Below are positions 9,536 through 18,380 of a DNA stretch of 64,000 bases, in pieces. The notes below the pieces were generated by a model. It saw nothing but the letters and a program-made list of their open reading frames with translations. It was not told the origin of the DNA and did not search any database. The stretch covers positions 62,001-126,000 of the forward strand of contig JANNBB010000050.1 in the NCBI GenBank assembly GCA_031385005.1. Direction: 5' to 3'. Position 1 is the stretch's first letter. Each line of letters opens with the position of its first letter. The translations under genes were made by a program, and so were the position numbers. The stretch comes from JADKIH01 sp031385005. GTDB taxonomy: Bacteria; Bacteroidota; Bacteroidia; AKYH767-A; 2013-40CM-41-45.

Positions 9536-10138
9536 ATGGAAATCAAGGAAGCCGAATTTACGGTTAGCAATACGAATTATGAAAAATGTCCGGCTCCCAT
9601 TATGCCGGAATATGCATTTATTGGTCGATCGAACGTCGGGAAGTCATCGCTCATCAATATGCTCACCGGAAAAAAGGGCTTAGCAAAAACTTCCGCAACG
9701 CCGGGCAAGACACAACTCATCAATCACTTCCTGATTAATAAAAAGTGGTACCTGGTCGATCTTCCCGGATATGGCTTTGCAAGAGTTTCTAAATCATCTA
9801 AAGCCGCATGGGATAAGATGATTAAAGACTATCTTGAAAGAAGAGAAAACATGATGACGGTTTTTGTTCTCATCGATATTCGACTGGATCCTCAGCCAAT
9901 CGATTTAAAGTTTATTCAACAACTCGGGGAGAAGCAAATTCCGCTTGTCTTAATTTTTACGAAGGCAGATAAGATTTCCAAACAACAGGTCATTTTTTCT
10001 GTTGAGCAATTCAAAAAAGCGCTACGTAAATCGTGGGATGAATTGCCCTTAATGTATATTTCCTCCGCAGAAAAGAAAACCGGTCGCGATGAAATACTTT
10101 TATACATTTCCGAAACGAACAAAATTTTTAAAAAGTAA
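9536..10138 (+). CDS. engB: Ribosome biogenesis GTP-binding protein YsxC/EngB
   Basis: EngB is a TRAFAC GTPase needed for late 50S subunit assembly. All G motifs are visible: G1 GRSNVGKSS, G3 DLPGYG, G4 TKAD and G5 SSA. The ATG at 9536 gives 200 residues, the normal size. The longer frame from 9476 would overlap the hydrolase gene by 37 bases and adds 20 unrelated residues. The 3' end faces gldC with only seven bases between them. Confidence 0.96.
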   Translation: MEIKEAEFTVSNTNYEKCPAPIMPEYAFIGRSNVGKSSLINMLTGKKGLAKTSATPGKTQLINHFLINKKWYLVDLPGYGFARVSKSSKAAWDKMIKDYLERRENMMTVFVLIDIRLDPQPIDLKFIQQLGEKQIPLVLIFTKADKISKQQVIFSVEQFKKALRKSWDELPLMYISSAEKKTGRDEILLYISETNKIFKK

Positions 10139-10145
10139 TATTCGT

Positions 10146-10469
10146 CTAAACGATTCCGTTTTTCTTTCCAAACTTTTCGGCAAAACTCCGAATATCATTT
10201 GCCGACTCCGGATCATTTGTCGCACGCAAATATGTATCGGCCATTGTCATAAAGTTTTCATAGAAAAAACGCTTCATGTCATCGACAAGCATTTCTTTTG
10301 TCCATAGATCGATTCGCAATGTTGTATTTTCTTTAGGATCCCAAATACTCATCATCGTTGCATTACACGGCTTTACACCCTCCACTCCACTATCTGTTGC
10401 CGACCAACCAATTGATTCGGGAATGCGCTCTTCATCGAGCTTTACAAAGAACTTAATTTCTGAATTCAT
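10146..10469 (-). CDS. gldC: Gliding motility protein GldC
   Basis: A 107-residue cytoplasmic protein with no signal peptide. It begins MNSEIKFFVKLDEERIPE and contains GWSATDSG and WDPKENTTLRIDLWTKEM, which I recognise as GldC. Its exact biochemical role is unknown, but it accompanies gldB in gliding Bacteroidota. It is 82 bases downstream of gldB with nadE nearby. From memory, the gldB-gldC-nadE grouping also occurs in Flavobacterium johnsoniae. Confidence 0.9.
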   Translation of the reverse strand: MNSEIKFFVKLDEERIPESIGWSATDSGVEGVKPCNATMMSIWDPKENTTLRIDLWTKEMLVDDMKRFFYENFMTMADTYLRATNDPESANDIRSFAEKFGKKNGIV

Positions 10470-10551
10470 CCTTTAGTTATATAATTATTGATGACTTTTA
10501 TTGATTAAAAATATTTCCGGAACATTTCCCGGAAATACACTTTAATAGTTT

Positions 10552-11598
10552 TTATTTTTTGGGCTTGTAGTCGGATTCATTAAATATTTTCAGCAAGTCT
10601 TTTTGTTCCATTAATTGCTGAAGACTTACTTCTTTATGCTTATTCATATAAGACTGAACAATCTTCCAGCCTATAAATTGTCCGATGTTACCGGGAGATT
10701 CCTGGGGAAAACCATTTGTAGTAGGACCATCGTTAACATATTTATTCATCAGATTTGGGTCTACGCTAAACAACAATTTGTTTTCAACAAAGAAACTCCA
10801 AATCCTTGCCTCATTGGCTACACACCAATCCAATTGTTCGGCAGTATATCCTGTTCTTATGCTATCCTCTGTTTCAGGTAAAACTTTCTCCAGAAAAAAA
10901 AGCAATCGCCCCTGATTAATCATAAAATCAACCATTCTGGCCGAAGATTCGTCTATACTATAATCACTCTGCGCCCATCCTTTCATTGCATCGCAGACTA
11001 AATATTCTTCTCGCATTCTGCTTCTGAGATAATTGGGCAAAGGAGGCTCCAGCGTTCCGTAATAATAATACTTTGGACCTAAATACATGTCCAGACTAAT
11101 GCCCAATGTAAGCGAATCGCAAATCACCGGAAATGAAAATCCCGATATAAGAGTAACAACATTTGGAATTGTTTTTTCGGGAAAGAAAAAAGCGTAATTT
11201 CTGAAAGAGGTTGTTAGTTCATTATTATATTTCGCAAAATCACCAAAATGAGTTTCACAATCGTTGTAAATATTTCTGAAATTTGTATCCGACAGAAAGC
11301 TCATATAATTTTTTACTAACTGAATAGAATCCTTTGTTCCCAAGGTAGTTACCTGGTAAGAAAACAGATTAAAAAAATTGCCGTATTTTTTCTTTAATCG
11401 CTCTACCCCTGTTTGAGCATTTTGAATATCGATGCCAAATAAGTCGCGTTCAAAGCGATCGGCGTTAATTGTTAGGTTAATCTTCGAAATATCAGGCTTT
11501 TGGTTATTACAAGTACAGCCATTAAGAAGAAACATTGTATATGAAATACAAGCAAAAATGAGTAATTTTGGGCAGAATTTTTTAACAATCATCTTCAT
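10552..11598 (-). CDS. gldB: Gliding motility lipoprotein GldB
   Basis: A 348-residue lipoprotein with a lipobox ending at Cys28 (FLLNGC). The mature part begins with ISKINLTINADRFERDLF, the typical GldB entry, and contains LGPKYYYYGTLEPPLPNYLR and the C-terminal NIGQFIGWKIVQSYM. GldB is required for gliding and is linked to the T9SS/gliding machinery, although its molecular function is not settled. It precedes gldC. The T9SS cargo genes elsewhere in the window fit with an active export system. Confidence 0.9.
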   Translation of the reverse strand: MKMIVKKFCPKLLIFACISYTMFLLNGCTCNNQKPDISKINLTINADRFERDLFGIDIQNAQTGVERLKKKYGNFFNLFSYQVTTLGTKDSIQLVKNYMSFLSDTNFRNIYNDCETHFGDFAKYNNELTTSFRNYAFFFPEKTIPNVVTLISGFSFPVICDSLTLGISLDMYLGPKYYYYGTLEPPLPNYLRSRMREEYLVCDAMKGWAQSDYSIDESSARMVDFMINQGRLLFFLEKVLPETEDSIRTGYTAEQLDWCVANEARIWSFFVENKLLFSVDPNLMNKYVNDGPTTNGFPQESPGNIGQFIGWKIVQSYMNKHKEVSLQQLMEQKDLLKIFNESDYKPKK

Positions 11599-11655
11599 AT
11601 ATTTCGTCCGTAAAAGTAATTAATAACCTTTGAAACAACCCGTAAAAATAATAAC

Positions 11656-12348
11656 ATGAAAAAACTGTTTTTCACATTCTCTCTTATCAGTATTTCGATC
11701 TTGACATTAGCTGAAGATTCGAAACTTCATTTTGGATTAAAGGCAGCCCCCTCCCTCGCCTGGTTAAGAACAGATACGAAAGGGCTAGACTCCGACGGTT
11801 CTAAATTCGGCTTCAGTTATGGATTGGTAACGGAATTTAATTTCGCTGACAACTATGCATTTGCTACAGGATTAGATATCACCTACAGAGGCGGTAAATT
11901 TAAAACTGTTGAAACAGAATATCCCGATAGCTCAACGACTGTTACAACTTCTACTAATTCTTCCTATATTATTCAATATGTGGAACTTCCGGTAACATTG
12001 AAGTTGAAAACGAATGAAATCGGTTATCTGACTTATTATCTTCAGGCAGGTATTGCTCCCGGATTTAAAATTCGTGCCCGAGGTTCTTATGAAGCAGCTA
12101 TTCAGACCACGACGAATGGAACAACTACTAATACTTCAGATAAACAAAGCGATATCGATATTATGAAGAATATCAATAACTTCAATCTTTCGATGATTAT
12201 CGGCGGGGGAATTGAATATACGCTAAGCGGATCAACCGTACTACTTACGGGAATTCAGTTTAACAACGGTTTTCTTGATGTTTTCGACAGCAACGACGCA
12301 AAAGTAAACAGCAACTACCTGGCTCTTACGGTTGCGGTTTTATTCTGA
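11656..12348 (+). CDS. Outer membrane beta-barrel protein
   Basis: A 230-residue protein with a signal peptide (MKKLFFTFSLISISILTLA) followed by alternating hydrophobic/polar strands typical of the porin-like OMP_b-brl_2 group. Examples are HFGLKAAPSLAWLRTD, YAFATGLDITYRGGKF and a C-terminal strand SNYLALTVAVLF ending in Phe. The specific role is unknown. It is divergent from gldB, 57 bases away, and ends at a terminator that also overlaps the nadE leader. Confidence 0.8.
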   Translation: MKKLFFTFSLISISILTLAEDSKLHFGLKAAPSLAWLRTDTKGLDSDGSKFGFSYGLVTEFNFADNYAFATGLDITYRGGKFKTVETEYPDSSTTVTTSTNSSYIIQYVELPVTLKLKTNEIGYLTYYLQAGIAPGFKIRARGSYEAAIQTTTNGTTTNTSDKQSDIDIMKNINNFNLSMIIGGGIEYTLSGSTVLLTGIQFNNGFLDVFDSNDAKVNSNYLALTVAVLF

Positions 12349-12360
12349 TAACAGATTCAG

Positions 12361-12368
12361 TACATTTG
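12361..12368 (+). promoter_or_regulatory. Candidate -7 promoter element for nadE
   Basis: TACATTTG is a perfect match to the Bacteroidota -7 consensus TAnnTTTG. The nearest upstream TTG (12332-12334) is 26 bases away, wider than usual. Transcription would start near 12374-12376, inside the left arm of the terminator hairpin at 12369-12390 and about 22 bases before the nadE ATG. Confidence 0.5.
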
Positions 12369-12396
12369 TCCTGCCCCCCAAAGGGCAGGATTTTTT
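12369..12396 (+). terminator. Rho-independent terminator abutting the nadE start
   Basis: An 8-bp perfect GC-rich stem, TCCTGCCC paired with GGGCAGGA (12369-12376 with 12383-12390), a six-base loop, then six T residues (12391-12396). It should end transcripts of the upstream barrel gene. The nadE ATG follows the last T directly. Confidence 0.85.
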
Positions 12397-14049
12397 ATGC
12401 GCATTGCTCTAGCTCAACTAAATTATATTATCGGTGATTTTGAAAACAATGTCAGACGTATTCGTGAATGCATACAAAAAGCAAAGAATGAAAAAGCGGA
12501 TCTGATTGTTTTTTCTGAGTTGAGTATTTGTGGTTACCCGCCCAGAGATTTTTTAGAATTCAATGATTTTATCAAACGCTGTAAGACTTCTGCAGAAGAA
12601 ATAGCGAAGGATTGTATTGGCATAACAGCAATCGTAGGTCTTCCGGTAATAAATCCAATTCTTGAAGGAAAAAATCTTTTCAATGCCGCATTAATTCTGA
12701 GCGACGGAAAAATCGTTGATGAAATTCACAAATCGCTTTTACCCAATTACGATGTATTTGATGAATACCGCTATTTTGAACCCGAAAGAAAATCACATTG
12801 CATAAAAGTAAAAGACACCTGTATTGCATTAACCATCTGTGAAGATCTTTGGAATATAGAAGACGATCCGATGTATGTTGATTGTCCGATGGAAACACTC
12901 ATTCACGAAAAACCGGCATTGATGATTAATATTGCCGCATCGCCTTTCGACTATGATCACGAAAAAAAGAGAAAAGCAATTCTGAACAGGAATGTAAAGA
13001 AGTATGGCATTCCACTTATTTACGTTAATCATACGGGCGCTCAGACTGAATTAATTTTCGACGGCGGATCAATGGTTATTGACAAATCCGGATCTATCGT
13101 TCATGAATTGAAATATTTTGAAGAAGATTTTCTTGTTTTTGACTTCGACGAAAAAAGTAGAACTGTTTTCGGGAATGCAAAAAAAACGAATCTTGAAAAT
13201 TCAACGAATGAAATTGAAAAAATATACCGGGCACTTATTTGTGGTATCCGCGATTATTTTCACAAACAGAATTTCAAGAAGGCCATTCTCGGACTTTCAG
13301 GAGGAATCGATTCGGCACTTGTTACCTGCCTCGCTGCAGATGCTTTAGGACCGGAGAATGTTCATGTAATACTGATGCCATCTGAATTTTCATCTGTCGG
13401 TTCTGTTGATGATTCTATTGAACTCATCCATAACACCGGAGTGAGTTACGATATCATTTCGATCAAAGACATTTTCAATCAATACCTCGATTCATTAAAA
13501 CCTTTTTTCAAAGATCTTCCTTTCGGTGTTGCTGAAGAGAATATTCAGGCAAGAATTCGTGCCGGATTGCTGATGGCCGAATCAAATAAGTTTGGTTATA
13601 TTCTGCTGAACACTTCCAATAAGAGCGAAGCAGCTGTTGGATATGGTACATTATATGGCGACATGTGTGGGGGTATTGCGGTTCTTGGTGATGTTTATAA
13701 GACTCAAGTTTACAAACTTGCTCAATTTATTAATCGGGATAAAAAAATTATTCCCGAAATCATTATCACTAAACCACCTTCTGCAGAGCTTAGACCGGGA
13801 CAAAAAGATTCGGACTCACTGCCACTCTACGACATTTTGGATGTAATTCTTTTTCAATACATCGAAGAAAGAAAAGGTCCGGATGAGATAATTGCACTGG
13901 GTTATGACCAACAGTTGGTGAAACGTATTTTGAAAATGGTCAACACTAATGAGTACAAACGATATCAAACGCCACCGATCTTACGTGTTTCTCCGAAAGC
14001 ATTTGGCACCGGAAGAAGACTACCGATTGTAGGTAAATATTTATCATAA
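12397..14049 (+). CDS. nadE: NAD+ synthase, glutamine-hydrolysing
   Basis: NadE converts deamido-NAD+ to NAD+ with ATP and glutamine-derived ammonia. The 550-residue protein joins an N-terminal nitrilase-like glutaminase (Glu in FSELSICGYPPRD, Lys in SLLPNYDVFDEYRYF, Cys in TICEDLWN) to a C-terminal synthetase with the PP-loop LSGGIDSAL and the signature LLNTSNKSEAAVGYGTLYGD. The ATG lies directly after a terminator T-run, so expression likely depends on the promoter that starts inside that hairpin. Confidence 0.97.
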   Translation: MRIALAQLNYIIGDFENNVRRIRECIQKAKNEKADLIVFSELSICGYPPRDFLEFNDFIKRCKTSAEEIAKDCIGITAIVGLPVINPILEGKNLFNAALILSDGKIVDEIHKSLLPNYDVFDEYRYFEPERKSHCIKVKDTCIALTICEDLWNIEDDPMYVDCPMETLIHEKPALMINIAASPFDYDHEKKRKAILNRNVKKYGIPLIYVNHTGAQTELIFDGGSMVIDKSGSIVHELKYFEEDFLVFDFDEKSRTVFGNAKKTNLENSTNEIEKIYRALICGIRDYFHKQNFKKAILGLSGGIDSALVTCLAADALGPENVHVILMPSEFSSVGSVDDSIELIHNTGVSYDIISIKDIFNQYLDSLKPFFKDLPFGVAEENIQARIRAGLLMAESNKFGYILLNTSNKSEAAVGYGTLYGDMCGGIAVLGDVYKTQVYKLAQFINRDKKIIPEIIITKPPSAELRPGQKDSDSLPLYDILDVILFQYIEERKGPDEIIALGYDQQLVKRILKMVNTNEYKRYQTPPILRVSPKAFGTGRRLPIVGKYLS

Positions 14050-14060
14050 AAAATATTATA

Positions 14061-14094
14061 AAAAAACCGGCTGTTAAAACAACCGGTTTTTTTT
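14061..14094. terminator. Bidirectional terminator between nadE and korB
   Basis: A-run plus AACCGG, an 11-base middle with weak internal pairing (TGTT/AACA), then CCGGTT and eight T residues. The stem is flanked by A on the left and T on the right, so it can serve both convergent genes, nadE (+) and korB (-). Confidence 0.85.
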
Positions 14095-14108
14095 ATAAGA
14101 AATATATA

Positions 14109-15134
14109 TCAGTTTATTGTCCAGGTTTCTTTACCGCTAAGTAAAGCATCCAAGTCGCCATTGCCTTTTTTCTTGCGGCTTACTTCGATTTGTTCAACCA
14201 GGCGATCTTCGTAGCAGTATCTGTTTTCGACATAAAATACACCGAAAGGACGTGGCAGATGTTTTTCCAATTTCGGATTGTCGAAAAAGCGGGAAAGAAT
14301 TCCGGCTTTAACGCGATCGGTTTCATCATGTATCCAGAGATCGTTTGGAGAAATTCCCGAAGCGAGGTCGACAACAACAGGAGTAAATCCGTCAAGTCGA
14401 ATTCCTTTGTCGCTGTTCTCACCGAAAACTAAAGGCTTTCCGCTTTCCATGAATAACGTTTCATTTTTCTTCGATGATTTCTCGGTAAATACTTCGAAAG
14501 CGCCATCATTAAATACGTTACAGTTCTGGTAGATTTCAACGAAGCTTGCTCCTTTATGATCGTTGGCGCGACGAAGAATTGCCTGCAGGTGTTTCGGATC
14601 ACGATCCATTGAGCGTGCTACAAAAGTTGCGTCGGCACCCATGCACAATGCAATTGGATTAAACGGATGATCGACAGAACCCATTGGAGTTGATTTTGTT
14701 ACTTTGCCTTCTTCCGAGGTTGGTGAATATTGTCCTTTGGTGAGACCGTAAATTTCATTGTTGAAGAGCAAAATATTCACATTGAAATTTCTGCGCAACA
14801 TATGAATGGTATGATTACCTCCGATAGATAATCCATCTCCGTCACCTGTAACTATCCAGATGCTGAGTTCGGGACGTGAGGCTTTCAATCCACTGGCAAC
14901 AGCAGTGGCCCGACCATGAATGGAATGCATTCCATAGGTTTCCATGTAATATGGAAAACGCGAAGAGCATCCTATACCGGAAATGAATACAATATTTTCA
15001 CGTGCTATTCCGAGTTCGGGAATAACAGTCTGCGCTTGTTTAAGAATTGAGTAATCACCACAACCCGGGCACCAGCGGATGTCCTGATCGGTAACAAGTT
15101 CTTTGTTGGTAAACTTTTCGGCTGTATTATCCAT
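14109..15134 (-). CDS. korB: 2-oxoacid:ferredoxin oxidoreductase, beta subunit
   Basis: The beta subunit binds thiamine diphosphate and, with KorA, oxidatively decarboxylates a 2-oxoacid (probably 2-oxoglutarate) to acyl-CoA while reducing ferredoxin. The 341-residue protein has CPGCGDYSILKQAQ near the N-terminus, ISGIGCSSRFPYYM, and the ThDP motif GDGDGLSIGGNH. It follows korA by 49 bases. Substrate choice between 2-oxoglutarate and pyruvate is inferred from the family and not proven here. Confidence 0.92.
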   Translation of the reverse strand: MDNTAEKFTNKELVTDQDIRWCPGCGDYSILKQAQTVIPELGIARENIVFISGIGCSSRFPYYMETYGMHSIHGRATAVASGLKASRPELSIWIVTGDGDGLSIGGNHTIHMLRRNFNVNILLFNNEIYGLTKGQYSPTSEEGKVTKSTPMGSVDHPFNPIALCMGADATFVARSMDRDPKHLQAILRRANDHKGASFVEIYQNCNVFNDGAFEVFTEKSSKKNETLFMESGKPLVFGENSDKGIRLDGFTPVVVDLASGISPNDLWIHDETDRVKAGILSRFFDNPKLEKHLPRPFGVFYVENRYCYEDRLVEQIEVSRKKKGNGDLDALLSGKETWTIN

Positions 15135-15183
15135 AGTATTTTTGAATATTTAAGTTATTAGATTGGAAAACTACCAACCTCTA

Positions 15184-17031
15184 TTACTTCAGTATTTCTT
15201 CTATTTTATTGTAAATTTCTTCTGCTGCAAAAGGCATTCCCTGAACTTTATTCAGACCTTTAGCAGGAATTAAAAATTTGTCGCGTATGATACGTATCAA
15301 TTGACCGGAATTCATTTCGGGAATTAACACATGCTCGAAGTTGTAAAGAATTTCTCCTAGATTTTTTGGGAATGGTTTGATATACCGTAGCTGCGCGTGA
15401 GAAACATCGTAACCTTTGCTTCTTGCCTGTAGTACTGCACTCTTAATTGCTCCGAAAGTAGAACCCCATCCGAGGATAAGCAGTTTTCCTTTTTCTGTTC
15501 CGACTTCAATTTTCTGTTCAGGAATATAATCGGCAACTTTCTCCACTTTTGCTTCTCTCATATGTACCATGAATTCGTGATTCTGTGCTTCATAGCTAAT
15601 ATTACCGGTCTCATGTTGTTTTTCGATTCCACCGATTCGGTGTTCGAGGCCCTTCACTCCCGGAATGGCCCAGGGGCGTGATAATTTTTCATCCCGTTTA
15701 TAGGGTAAAAATTTATCCGCTGAATTTTTTTCTTTAGCGAACTGAACTTTAATTTCGGCAAGGTCTGATGATTTCGGGAACCTCCATGGCTCAGCACCAT
15801 TAGCTATATAGCCATCGGTAAGTAGTATAACAGGAGTCATAAAACTAACGGCGATACGGCAGGCCTCATATACCATATTGAAACAATCGGAAGGAGTAGC
15901 AGCTGCTAAAACAGGAACCGGAGATTCACCGTTGCGACCAAACAAGGCCTGATTCAAATCACTTTGTTCTGTCTTTGTAGGAAGTCCTGTTGAAGGTCCA
16001 CCGCGTTGCACATTGATGATGACAAGCGGTAATTCAAGCATGAGAGCAAGTCCCATTGCTTCAGCCTTCAATGCAATTCCGGGTCCGGATGAAGCAGTGA
16101 CACCAAGAGCACCTCCAAAACTTGCACCGATAGAAGAACAGATTGCGGCAATTTCGTCTTCTGCCTGGAATGTACGCACGCCGAAATTTTTCTGTTTAGA
16201 AAGTTCGTGAAGAATATCAGAAGCAGGAGTAATTGGATAAGTACCATAGAAAAGCTGCAAACCTGATTTCTGTGAAGCAGCAATTAATCCAAGAGCAGTT
16301 GCCTGATTACCCATGATATTTCTATAGGTACCCGGAGCAATCTTTGCAGGGCCGATAGAATAACGAGCGGTAAATTCTTCGCGGGTTTCAGCGAAGTGAT
16401 ATCCTGCTTTAAGAATTTTGATATTTGCATCGAGAATATCGGGCTTGCTGGCGAATTTCTCTTTTAAGAATTTTAAAGTGTGTTCCATCTCCCGGTTATA
16501 CATCCAGTAGAGGAAGCCGAGGACAAACATGTTCTTCGCGCGATCAATTTCCTTTACTCCGAGTTGGGAATCTGCGAGCGCTGCACGAGTCATTTTTGTA
16601 ACATCGATACGTATAACCCTGAAGTTTTCCAAAACGGAAGAATCGTCGAGAGGATTTTGGGCTTCGGGTATTCCGGCGAGGCGAAGATTCTTTGGATCAA
16701 AACCATCGGTATTGACAATTAGTATTCCACCTTTTCTTAGAAATTTTTGGTTTGATTTTAATGCGGCAGCATTCATGACAACGAGTACGTCGCAAAAATC
16801 GCCTGGTGTATAGATTTCCACACTGCCGAAGTGTAACTGGTAACCGGAAACTCCGGCTAATGTTCCTTGCGGAGCACGGATTTCTGCAGGGAAATCCGGG
16901 AAGGTAGACAAGTCATTACCGAATAAAGCAGCAGTATTTGTAAACTGTGTTCCGGTTAATTGCATTCCGTCGCCGGAATCACCTGCAAATTTGATAATTA
17001 CGTTGTTTAATACTTCATTCTGATTTTCCAT
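15184..17031 (-). CDS. korA: 2-oxoacid:ferredoxin oxidoreductase, alpha subunit (gamma-alpha fusion)
   Basis: A 615-residue fusion. Residues about 1-190 form the gamma domain (IKFAGDSGDGMQLTGTQF, PAEIRAPQGTLAGVSGYQ). Residues about 225-615 form the ThDP pyrimidine-binding alpha domain (YGTYPITPASDILHEL, TASSGPGIALKAEAMGLA, GGPSTGLPTKTEQSDL). The fused layout is common for KorA in Bacteroidota and Actinobacteria. It is first in the korAB pair. The 295 bases upstream hold a degenerate octamer array but no promoter I can call with confidence. Confidence 0.93.
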   Translation of the reverse strand: MENQNEVLNNVIIKFAGDSGDGMQLTGTQFTNTAALFGNDLSTFPDFPAEIRAPQGTLAGVSGYQLHFGSVEIYTPGDFCDVLVVMNAAALKSNQKFLRKGGILIVNTDGFDPKNLRLAGIPEAQNPLDDSSVLENFRVIRIDVTKMTRAALADSQLGVKEIDRAKNMFVLGFLYWMYNREMEHTLKFLKEKFASKPDILDANIKILKAGYHFAETREEFTARYSIGPAKIAPGTYRNIMGNQATALGLIAASQKSGLQLFYGTYPITPASDILHELSKQKNFGVRTFQAEDEIAAICSSIGASFGGALGVTASSGPGIALKAEAMGLALMLELPLVIINVQRGGPSTGLPTKTEQSDLNQALFGRNGESPVPVLAAATPSDCFNMVYEACRIAVSFMTPVILLTDGYIANGAEPWRFPKSSDLAEIKVQFAKEKNSADKFLPYKRDEKLSRPWAIPGVKGLEHRIGGIEKQHETGNISYEAQNHEFMVHMREAKVEKVADYIPEQKIEVGTEKGKLLILGWGSTFGAIKSAVLQARSKGYDVSHAQLRYIKPFPKNLGEILYNFEHVLIPEMNSGQLIRIIRDKFLIPAKGLNKVQGMPFAAEEIYNKIEEILK

Positions 17032-17069
17032 AGTAAGAGACTGGGCTTAAAAACCCTATAAAGATATAT

Positions 17070-17117
17070 ATTATTCGTTAATCTGAAGATCAGCTATATT
17101 GATTATTCGCTAATTGG
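17070..17117. repeat. Degenerate octamer array, copy A
   Basis: Six consecutive 8-base units: ATTATTCG, TTAATCTG, AAGATCAG, CTATATTG, ATTATTCG, CTAATTGG. This is the most decayed copy of the AATT-centred octamer family also seen near 18298, 52828, 54751 and 57675. It lies in the korA upstream region, about 210 bases from the hemB stop. The remaining bases to 17326 hold no ORF, RNA or clear promoter. Confidence 0.45.
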
Positions 17118-17326
17118 GTTGAGGTAATTGGGAATAGAAACTACCCTACCGGTCAGTTTATAGTTAGTTTTCTTTTACTTTACAAAGAGAGAAAAGTTAG
17201 CTTTCTAGATTAAATTTTAAACAAATCGAAATCGTTCTTTTAATTAAAAAAAGGGCATTAATTCAGAGCAGGATTACCTTAGCGGCTAATCACTTAAACG
17301 GTCGAAAGAACTTCCAAAATACTGGG

Positions 17327-18295
17327 TCAAATCCAACCCTTCTCAAACATCTCCCGGGTATGATAAGAGATGATGATTCCGGCTCCGGCTCTTGCAAAAG
17401 CATACATGTTTTCCATGACGATCTTTTGTTCGTCCAAGAAACCGGCTGCTGCGGCTGTTTTGACCATGGCATATTCTCCGGAGACGTTGTAACAGGCAAC
17501 AGGGAGCATTGTTTCACGTCTCACGGCTCGAATGATATCCAGATAAGCGAGTGCCGGCTTTACCATAATAATATCGGCTCCCTCTTTGTCATCTAACATT
17601 CCTTCCAATAGTGCCTCCCTCCCATTTCTGAAATCCATTTGGTAAGATTTTCTATCACCTTTACCCGGTGCTGAATCAGCAGCTTCGCGGAACGGACCGT
17701 AATATGCGGAAGCGAACTTTATCGCATAGGACATAAGCGCTGTACTTTCAAATTTATGCTTGTCAAGATGATCCCGAATGGCTTTTACTCGTCCATCCAT
17801 CATGTCGCTTGGAGCAACCATATCGGCTCCTGCCTGTGCATGAGCAAGTGCCATTTGAGCGAGTACATCCAACGTCGGATCATTTTGAACATAGTCATGC
17901 TTCAATATTCCGCAGTGACCATGGGTTGTATAAGCACATAAACAAACATCTGTAATGATGTACAGGTCGTCGCCAAATTGTTTTTTAAGTTGCTCAATTG
18001 CTTTCACAACAACTGAATTCTGATCGAATGCTGAATGACCATCTTCTGATTTATCTTCGCCTGTGCCAAATAATAAAATTTTATTGACGCCTGACTTCAA
18101 ACCCTTTTCGACGTCGGTTAAAAGCGTATCCGGAGAGAAACGGTTGATACCGGGCATTGCGTCTATTGGCGTGACGATATTTTTCCCTTTTGCAATAAAG
18201 TAAGGATAGATAAACATGTCTTTTGACAAATGGGTTTCAGCTACCATTTCTCTGAGTAGCGGAGTTTTTCTTAATCGACGTAGGCGATGGCGCAT
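17327..18295 (-). CDS. hemB: Porphobilinogen synthase (delta-aminolevulinate dehydratase)
   Basis: HemB condenses two 5-aminolevulinate molecules into porphobilinogen. The 322-residue protein has the metal site DVCLCAYTTHGHCG with three Cys, the zinc-dependent type, the Lys of SDMMDGRVKAIR and the Schiff-base Lys in IMVKPALAYLD. It is the last gene of the haem operon hemA-hemCD-hemB, 77 bases after hemCD, with an octamer repeat array in the gap. Confidence 0.97.
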   Translation of the reverse strand: MRHRLRRLRKTPLLREMVAETHLSKDMFIYPYFIAKGKNIVTPIDAMPGINRFSPDTLLTDVEKGLKSGVNKILLFGTGEDKSEDGHSAFDQNSVVVKAIEQLKKQFGDDLYIITDVCLCAYTTHGHCGILKHDYVQNDPTLDVLAQMALAHAQAGADMVAPSDMMDGRVKAIRDHLDKHKFESTALMSYAIKFASAYYGPFREAADSAPGKGDRKSYQMDFRNGREALLEGMLDDKEGADIIMVKPALAYLDIIRAVRRETMLPVACYNVSGEYAMVKTAAAAGFLDEQKIVMENMYAFARAGAGIIISYHTREMFEKGWI

Positions 18296-18297
18296 TT

Positions 18298-18380
18298 TGA
18301 ATTCGTTAATTTGTTAATTCATTGATAAGGTTATTCATTGATTTGTTTAGCACATTCATTAATTTTTATTCGTTAATTAT
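18298..18380. repeat. Degenerate octamer array, copy B (overlaps hemCD stop)
   Basis: In-phase 8-base units include TTAATTTG, TTAATTCA, TTGATAAG, GTTATTCA and TTGATTTG, then after a spacer ATTCGTTAATTA. The minus-strand hemCD stop codon (18373-18375) lies inside the array, and the array fills the gap up to hemB. Confidence 0.65.
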
